Assembly: GCA_023433405.1 (NCBI GenBank)
Contig: JAEZCT010000060.1
Location: 1 to 26,338, forward strand
Length of the DNA stretch: 26,338 nucleotides
DNA from: Bacillota bacterium
GTDB taxonomy: Bacteria > Bacillota > Clostridia > Oscillospirales > Ruminococcaceae
Reading direction: 5' to 3'
A program made the position numbers and the translations under genes. Under the pieces are notes generated by a model. The model saw only the letters and a list, made by a program, of their open reading frames with translations, did not search any database and was not told where the DNA came from. This document shows positions 21,910 to 26,338 of the stretch, piece after piece; the first letter of the stretch is position 1; every line of letters starts with the position of its first letter.

Positions 21910-22788
21910 ATGGCAAATTCTATCGCACTTTTTAAGCAGTACGTTACCCTGCTCGACGAGGTTTACAAGCTTGCTGCGCTCAGCTCCCGCCTTGACGGGG
22001 CGGCAGAGCTCGCGCAGCAGGGCGCAAACGCTAACGAGCTTATCATCCCCAAGATTGCTATGGACGGGCTTGCCGCGTACTCGCGCAACGGCGGGTATGT
22101 GGGCGGCGACGTCACGATGACCAATGAGACCGTGGCGTGTAACTTTGACCGCGGCCGCATGTTTACTGTGGATGCCCTTGACGACGCTGAGACCGCAGGT
22201 ATCGCCTACGGGCGTTTGGCGTCCGAGTTTATCCGCACCAAGGTGGTTCCAGAGCTTGACGCTTTCCGCTTTGCAACCTACGCGGGTACCAGCAGCATCA
22301 GCACCGTAAGTGGTGCGGTGCTTGACACAGGCGATAAGGTAATTGCCGCGCTTCGTGCGGCGACCAACACCATGGACGAGAACGAGGTTCCCATGGAAAG
22401 CAGACACCTGTTTATCACTCCCACGCTGCTCGGTCTAGTGCAGGATTTGGACACTACCAAATCGCGTGAGGTTTTGGCGCGTTTTGCGTCGGTTACGACC
22501 GTGCCGCAGACAAGGTTTTACACCTCGATTACGCAGTATGACGGCACTACCAGTGGGCAAGAAGCGGGCGGCTACATCAAGACCGCCAGCACCGGCAAAA
22601 ACATCAACTTTTTGGTGGTGGAGAGGTCTGCGGTTATCCAGTACCAGAAGCACGTCGCGCCCAAGGTTGTAACTCCTGACCAGAACCAGACAAGCGACGG
22701 TTGGAAGTTTGGCTATCGCAATGTGGGTATCGCGGATGTTTACGACAACAAGGTATCGGGCGTGTATCTGCACAAGAGCACGTCTTAA
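21910..22788 (+). CDS. Major capsid protein
   Basis: A 292-residue shell protein. Its place directly after the GP20 scaffold, its length, and segments such as AYSRNGGYVGGDVTMTNETV, FDRGRMFTVDALDD and AYGRLASEFIRTKVVPELDAF match the major capsid family of A118-like and related Bacillota siphophages, which has an HK97-type fold. It lacks an N-terminal delta domain, in keeping with a separate scaffold gene. AAAGGAG precedes ATG 21910. It should be the most abundant late protein, and its codon use looks like that of the neighbouring genes. Confidence 0.85.
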   Translation: MANSIALFKQYVTLLDEVYKLAALSSRLDGAAELAQQGANANELIIPKIAMDGLAAYSRNGGYVGGDVTMTNETVACNFDRGRMFTVDALDDAETAGIAYGRLASEFIRTKVVPELDAFRFATYAGTSSISTVSGAVLDTGDKVIAALRAATNTMDENEVPMESRHLFITPTLLGLVQDLDTTKSREVLARFASVTTVPQTRFYTSITQYDGTTSGQEAGGYIKTASTGKNINFLVVERSAVIQYQKHVAPKVVTPDQNQTSDGWKFGYRNVGIADVYDNKVSGVYLHKSTS

Positions 22789-22801
22789 GGAGGTACGGCA
22801 C

Positions 22802-23380
22802 ATGCCGGTAATTGATAGCAGGCTGCTGGATTGCGATACTCCGTCCGAAATTACGGAGGATTTTAACAGGCTGGCGGGAATGGTAGACGCCGTGTCAGAC
22901 ACGCTTGCGCCCGTTGTGTCTGACACGGAAAGCGCGTACGCGGAGATATATGTTGCCGCCAATACTACGGCGGTATCTGTTGCCGCTAGTGCCTCCTTCG
23001 TTGTGCTGGTTCCTCCCGGAGAGGTAAGCGGCAGAGCGCATAACTTCACGATTAACACCTCCGCCGGAACGGTAACCTCCGAGCTTACCGGGCTGTACTA
23101 TGTAAGCGCAACGTTTTCCTCAAAGCTCGGTACCGCAGACGTTGTGTGGGATACGGCGGTTTTTGTCAACGACGAAGAAGCCGAAAATCTCCACATGCGC
23201 CGTCGGTTTTCCACTGCCGGTTATACGTTTAATGTCTGCATTTGTGGTCTTGTCGTTTTGGCGGAGGACGATGTGCTTGACGTGCGCGTTAAGCACAACA
23301 ACGCTGGCGCGGTCAATATCACTACGGAGTACGCCAATATCAGCCTATACCGCATTGGAGCGGCACCAGAGGAGGCATAA
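22802..23380 (+). CDS. Head decoration/fibre protein with C1q/TNF-like domain
   Basis: A 192-residue protein encoded directly after the major capsid gene. Residues about 1-50 form a helical stem (DCDTPSEITEDFNRLAGMVDAVSD). Residues about 55-188 are beta-rich and threonine/valine-rich, with TGLYYVSATFSSKLGTADV, AVFVNDEEAENLHMRRR, GLVVLAEDDVLDVRVKHNN and the end YANISLYRIG. This is the pattern of trimeric C1q/TNF-like jelly rolls, as in bacterial BclA-like and phage surface proteins. I chose ATG 22802 because AAGGAGG lies 8 bases upstream. It may project from the head and bind mucin or cell surfaces. The fold call is by pattern only. Confidence 0.65.
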   Translation: MPVIDSRLLDCDTPSEITEDFNRLAGMVDAVSDTLAPVVSDTESAYAEIYVAANTTAVSVAASASFVVLVPPGEVSGRAHNFTINTSAGTVTSELTGLYYVSATFSSKLGTADVVWDTAVFVNDEEAENLHMRRRFSTAGYTFNVCICGLVVLAEDDVLDVRVKHNNAGAVNITTEYANISLYRIGAAPEEA

Positions 23381-23382
23381 CC

Positions 23383-23748
23383 GTGTATGCTGATTACGAT
23401 TTTTACACACAGGTTTACAGAGGCGGTCTTATCACAGAGGCAGCCTTTGACGAGCTCTCGGAGAGGGCAAGCGATTTTTTAGATCTTGCGTCTTTCGGTC
23501 GTGTGGATTCCGCGTCCCACGACCTGGTTTACGCGAACAAAATCAAAAAGGCGTGTTGCGCGGTTGCCGAAGCTATCGCAAAAAATCGCGAGGGCGGCGA
23601 CCTGTCGAGCGAAACCCAAGGCAAGTATTCGCGCGTTTTTGTTCGCGGCGCTATGGCGGGAGGATATATGAGCGACGCGGTACGCCAATACAATGCGGCC
23701 GCGTCGTATCTGTTAGGTACCGGGCTGCTGTACCGGGGGGTGGGGTAG
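23383..23748 (+). CDS. Head-tail connector protein (gp8-like)
   Basis: A 121-residue mainly helical protein: YTQVYRGGLITEAAFDELSERASDFLD, KIKKACCAVAEAIAKN, then GAMAGGYMSDAVRQYNAAASYLLGTGLLYRG. Small helical proteins with this AFD-x-L-x-x-R-A-x-D-x-L-D start act as the first head-tail connector ring in siphophages. The position (first after head proteins, before Minor_capsid_1-3) supports this. Start GTG 23383 with GAGGAGG upstream. The stop overlaps the next start by one base. Confidence 0.8.
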   Translation: MYADYDFYTQVYRGGLITEAAFDELSERASDFLDLASFGRVDSASHDLVYANKIKKACCAVAEAIAKNREGGDLSSETQGKYSRVFVRGAMAGGYMSDAVRQYNAAASYLLGTGLLYRGVG

Positions 23749-24152
23749 TGCTATCAAACGCCGATATAACGCTGTACAACCGCGCGGGCGGCTCCCCAGT
23801 TACTTTTTACCGTACGCACCTGCGCGGCGTTTATTTTGAGGACGTCAAGTCCCAGCACGTCAACAAGCAGGGCGCGGTAACTGCCGATTCGATGCTGCTT
23901 TTAATTCCCGCCGGAGTAAATGCCGGCGGGAAAGGCTTTGTAGGGCAAAAGGCATTCGCCGCCGCGACGGACCGTGCCACGATGTGGACGCTCTCTGAGG
24001 GCGATATTGTTGTGCGCGGCATTGTTACCGATAGCATAACCTCACAGAGCGACCTTGAAAAGCTCTACGACACGGTGCGTAAAATCACAGCGGTTATTGA
24101 CAACCGGCACGGCTCCCCCGCTGTGCGTCACTGGGAGGTGTCCGGCGTATGA
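23748..24152 (+). CDS. Head-closure protein (Minor_capsid_1-like)
   Basis: A 134-residue protein (LSNADITLYNRAGG, then RTHLRGVYFEDVKSQHVNKQGAVTADSMLLLIP, EGDIVVRGIVTDSITSQSDLEKLYDTVRKITAVIDNRHGSP, RHWEVSGV). The order ITLYN ... TVRKITAVDNRHGSP...HWEV is that of the second connector (putative minor capsid protein 1 / head closure) in A118-like phages. Start GTG 23748 overlaps the preceding stop as TAGTG, behind a G-rich site. An upstream in-frame start would place it inside the previous gene and was not used. Confidence 0.75.
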   Translation: MLSNADITLYNRAGGSPVTFYRTHLRGVYFEDVKSQHVNKQGAVTADSMLLLIPAGVNAGGKGFVGQKAFAAATDRATMWTLSEGDIVVRGIVTDSITSQSDLEKLYDTVRKITAVIDNRHGSPAVRHWEVSGV

Positions 24153-24505
24153 GGGTGACAGTAGAGCTTAAAGAGGCTGAGCAGATTATCAAGGAGCGCG
24201 GGCTTGAAAAGGACGGCAAGGCGCAAAAGTTTTTAGATACTGAGGTTTTGCGCCTTGCGGATCCTTATGTGCCGATGCTGACCGGGACGCTAAAAAAAGG
24301 TATGGGTACTGTTGTAGGCGCGGGGGAGATTGTATATAACACCCCGTACGCTAAACGGCAGTATTACGCAAATGCAGGTCGCGGCTTACAGGGTAACGCC
24401 GGCGGAGGTTTGCGCGGCAAGCTGTGGATACCACGCATGATAGCCGACAAAGGCACCGCGCTTACCCGCGCCTTTGCTGCGTTTATAGGAGGTAAACCCG
24501 GATGA
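24149..24505 (+). CDS. Neck/joining protein (Minor_capsid_2, HK97 gp10-like)
   Basis: A 118-residue protein. The segment LADPYVPMLTGTLKKGMGT, then GAGEIVYNTPYAKRQYYANAGRG is the classic pattern (P-x-x-T-G-x-L-x-x-S/G ... Y-x-x-P-Y-A) of HK97 gp10-type tail-completion and Minor_capsid_2 proteins. The C-terminus WIPRMIADKGTALTRAFAAFIGG is helical. Starts by ATGA overlap with the preceding gene; the next gene begins at its last codons. It joins head and tail. Confidence 0.85.
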   Translation: MRVTVELKEAEQIIKERGLEKDGKAQKFLDTEVLRLADPYVPMLTGTLKKGMGTVVGAGEIVYNTPYAKRQYYANAGRGLQGNAGGGLRGKLWIPRMIADKGTALTRAFAAFIGGKPG

Positions 24506-24897
24506 TTATTGACAGGCTGCGCACCTTTTTGGCAGGGTGCCCCAGCATAACCGAGGAGCTGCACGTCGATTTTACGGACGCGGCTGCCACAAGCTACGGC
24601 ATTATGCCCGTAGGAATTACCACGCTGGAGCGGTACATGGACGGCGCTAAGCGGATGCAGTACAGCTTTATTGTGTACATCCGCGACTACACAGCGGAGG
24701 ATTTTGAACGTCTAGCAAACAGCCAGTTTTTAGAAGGCTTTGCAGAATGGCTGGAGGAGAACGTGCCGGAGCTTGACGGGGGATGCACCGCCGAGCGGGT
24801 GGAAACCGCAAACGGTATGCTTTTTGACATGTCCCCGGACGGCACAACCGGGCTGTACCAGCTGCAATGCCAGTTATTTTATGAAAGGAGTGTGTAA
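24502..24897 (+). CDS. Tail terminator (Minor_capsid_3-like)
   Basis: A 131-residue protein: MIIDRLRTFLAGCPSI, LHVDFTDAAATSYGIMPVG, RYMDGAKRMQYSFIVYIRDYTAEDFERLANSQFLEGFAEWLEE and the final strand GLYQLQCQLFYERS. This pattern is that of the minor capsid 3/tail terminator group, which caps the tail tube and docks it to the head. It starts by ATGA overlap and precedes the tail tube gene, the standard siphophage order. Confidence 0.85.
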   Translation: MIIDRLRTFLAGCPSITEELHVDFTDAAATSYGIMPVGITTLERYMDGAKRMQYSFIVYIRDYTAEDFERLANSQFLEGFAEWLEENVPELDGGCTAERVETANGMLFDMSPDGTTGLYQLQCQLFYERSV

Positions 24898-24899
24898 CA

Positions 24900-25409
24900 A
24901 TGGGCTATCCAAAGAACTATAACCGCAGGATGCTGATTAACCTTGGAACGTCGGAAACACCAGATTGGCAGTTAATTGCCGACGGCATTTTGTCCCGTGG
25001 TAACAGCATCAGCGAGACCACCAACGATTATTATTACATGGCTGGTCTCGGTACAGCAGATACCGAAACCAGCTCGCAGGTCATTAGCGTTAACTTCACC
25101 GGGCACAGAAACGTCGGAAACGCCGTGCAGGACTACATCCTTGACGAGGTGCTGTACGACCTTTCCGGGCGCGATGTGGAGTTTATGGACTATGACGATA
25201 CTGTCGTAATCCCCTCCACCGGAACAAAGCCAGTTAATGGAGCGAAGGGCACCGCGTCTATCTCTATCTCTGACTTTGGTAGTGGCAACGCGCAGGAGAG
25301 GCAGACAATCGCTTTTGCGCTGCGCTACAAGGGCAAGCCGACACGCGGTACCGTGGTAGCCACCACGACCGAGGGTGTGACCACCTACGCGTTTACCGCC
25401 GCGACCTAG
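24900..25409 (+). CDS. Major tail (tube) protein
   Basis: A 169-residue protein rich in beta strands and Thr/Ser: NYNRRMLINLGTSETPDWQLIADGI, then SETTNDYYYMAGLGTADTETSSQVISVNFTGHRNVGNAVQDYI, SGRDVEFMD, and ASISISDFGSGNAQERQTIAFALRYKG. The W-x-x-I-x-x-G-I start and the N-A-Q-D-Y-I segment are those of tail tube proteins in A118-like phages. It would stack in hexamers around the tape measure. AAAGGAG lies before ATG 24900. Typical length. Confidence 0.85.
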   Translation: MGYPKNYNRRMLINLGTSETPDWQLIADGILSRGNSISETTNDYYYMAGLGTADTETSSQVISVNFTGHRNVGNAVQDYILDEVLYDLSGRDVEFMDYDDTVVIPSTGTKPVNGAKGTASISISDFGSGNAQERQTIAFALRYKGKPTRGTVVATTTEGVTTYAFTAAT

Positions 25410-25418
25410 GAGGGTACC

Positions 25419-25892
25419 ATGGGCTTTGAGTTTGCGCAACAGCACCTTATTGAGATTTGCGGCAAGCAGTACCCCGTAGACATATCGGACCCCGCGTTTA
25501 TTGAGGGCGTCGTCTCGAACTTTGCCGCGATTACCGACCGATACAATGCGTTTTTAGGTTTGCGCGCCGAGCTGGCGGCAGGTGGGGATTTAACCACCGC
25601 CGCCGTGAAAGCGCTATCCGAAAGACTGATTGCCGAGAATACCGCTATTGCAGAGCATGGGCGGGCGTTCATCGTTAAGGCGCTTGGGCAGAGCGCTTAC
25701 GACGATATCTTTGCGGGGCGCAAAGCCACCGCCGCCGACCATATCGAGCTGTGCGCTTATGTCTACCGAGAGGCTATCAGGAGCCGCGAGGAGGCGGTGA
25801 CTGCGCAGTTAAACAGGAGGGCTAGACGTGCCGCAAAACGGGCTTCCAAGGGCGCTCACGGTTTGCGGGCGTTCCTACCGCATACGCACTGA
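25419..25892 (+). CDS. Tail assembly chaperone (gpG-like)
   Basis: A 157-residue helical protein between the tail tube gene and Gp15: FAQQHLIEICGKQYPVDISDPAFIEGV, LRAELAAGGDLTTAAVKALSERLIAENTAI, then AYDDIFAGRKATAADHIELCAYVYREAI and a basic end RRARRAAKRASKG. The position and helical make-up fit the first tail assembly chaperone, which holds the tape measure during tail building. Starts ATG 25419 after AGGAGG. It overlaps Gp15 by 65 bases in another frame. Confidence 0.8.
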   Translation: MGFEFAQQHLIEICGKQYPVDISDPAFIEGVVSNFAAITDRYNAFLGLRAELAAGGDLTTAAVKALSERLIAENTAIAEHGRAFIVKALGQSAYDDIFAGRKATAADHIELCAYVYREAIRSREEAVTAQLNRRARRAAKRASKGAHGLRAFLPHTH

Positions 25893-26338
25893 CTTCCGCT
25901 TTTGGATGGATGTCCAAAACACGTTTGAGTCCGATTCCCTGACAAGCGCCGAAAAGGCAAAAATAAACCTCCTGCGCGTCTTTGGGTGCTGCCCAGAGGA
26001 CGCGGAGGAGGCATTTAAAAAAGTTGCTTGGTTTTATTCCTGCGGGGAGGAGCGGCGGGGGGGACCCGCCAAGGAACGCTTGATTGACTGGGAACGCGAT
26101 TACTTGGCGATATGGGCGGACTTTAAGCTGTACTGCCATATTGACCTTGACCGCGCAAGGCTGCACTGGTGGCGCTTTTACGCGCTGTTTCGTAGCCTGC
26201 CAAAGGACGCAGAGATTAAGCGCCGGATATCAATCCGGGCGATTGACCTATCAAAAATAAAGGACAATGAAACGCGGGAGGATTACCGCAAAATGAAGGA
26301 CGCCGTCGCGCTGGATTACGGCGGCGAAGAAGATTTGC
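25828..26338 (+). CDS. Bacteriophage Gp15 protein (second tail chaperone), cut by window end
   Basis: The first 170 codons are present and the frame is open to the window edge. It reads LPRALTVCGRSYRIRTDFRFWMDVQNT, then AEKAKINLLRVFG, PEDAEEAFKKVAWFYSCGE, RDYLAIWADFKLYCHIDLD and LHWWRFYALFRSLP..., the typical Gp15 pattern (F-R-x-x-L/W, Y-I-x-A-A/x-F, L-H-W-W-x-F). Start is GTG 25828 with AGGAGG 7 bases upstream, inside the end of the gpG-like gene. It works together with that gene as a tail assembly chaperone; only a few residues are expected to be missing. Confidence 0.9.
   Translation, partial: MPQNGLPRALTVCGRSYRIRTDFRFWMDVQNTFESDSLTSAEKAKINLLRVFGCCPEDAEEAFKKVAWFYSCGEERRGGPAKERLIDWERDYLAIWADFKLYCHIDLDRARLHWWRFYALFRSLPKDAEIKRRISIRAIDLSKIKDNETREDYRKMKDAVALDYGGEEDL

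Noticed and set aside
25870..25892. Programmed -1 frameshift between the tail chaperone genes
   Set aside because: Gp15 is in the +1 frame relative to the first gene, no X-XXY-YYZ slippery site leads to it, and it has its own start.

Overview
The window is most of an integrated temperate siphophage genome, entered from its integrase end, plus about 1 kb of older mobile-element debris to its left. The host looks like a low-to-mid GC Bacillota, probably a gut Clostridia/Oscillospirales-type bacterium. The reasons are strong AGGAGG-type ribosome binding sites, a tRNA-Ser-like attachment sequence, many GTG/TTG starts, and the protein families present (ImmA/IrrE, DUF1492, PBSX-like terminase, GP20 scaffold, Minor_capsid_1/2/3, Gp15). 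No species can be named from the sequence alone.

Left flank (1-1034): the 5' end of an IS5-type transposase gene runs off the left edge. It is followed by a frameshifted fragment of a phage portal gene (minus strand) and the last ~60 codons of an unrelated tyrosine integrase (plus strand). A bidirectional terminator then abuts a 29-nt tRNA 3' end that I read as attL. The tRNA 5' half is absent here and is expected at the far end of the prophage. This looks like a tRNA site used by more than one phage.

Lysogeny module (1074-3653, minus strand): integrase, zinc-ribbon membrane protein, ImmA/IrrE metallopeptidase and an XRE repressor. A 227-bp control region (3654-3880) holds back-to-back promoters and an ATTAGC-N6-GCTAAT operator over the rightward -10 box. 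The rightward early operon begins with a second XRE regulator, a Rha-like protein and a small HTH protein.

DNA metabolism (5163-15364): orphan adenine/cytosine-N4 methyltransferase, a free-standing HNH endonuclease, RecF/SbcC-like ATPase, Sak4-type RecA-like ATPase, DUF669 protein, DEAH-box helicase, and a large PriCT/AEP-primase/RecA-like helicase fusion. Immediately after the primase-helicase lies a repeat array followed by a 23-bp pure A/T run, which I propose as the replication origin. RusA resolvase, a MazG-like pyrophosphohydrolase and, unexpectedly, a secreted glucosaminidase-like protein follow. Genes are tightly packed with many ATGA overlaps.

Late control and morphogenesis (15351-26338): two small proteins and a DUF1492/sigma-region-4-like regulator precede a 182-bp gap with direct repeats and a strong terminator. 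After the gap come terminase small and large subunits, portal, minor capsid protein, scaffold, major capsid protein, a C1q/TNF-like head protein, four connector proteins, tail tube, tail chaperone and Gp15 (cut by the window end). The order matches the Listeria A118-like morphogenesis layout. Tail tape measure, baseplate, holin/endolysin and the other attachment site should lie to the right.
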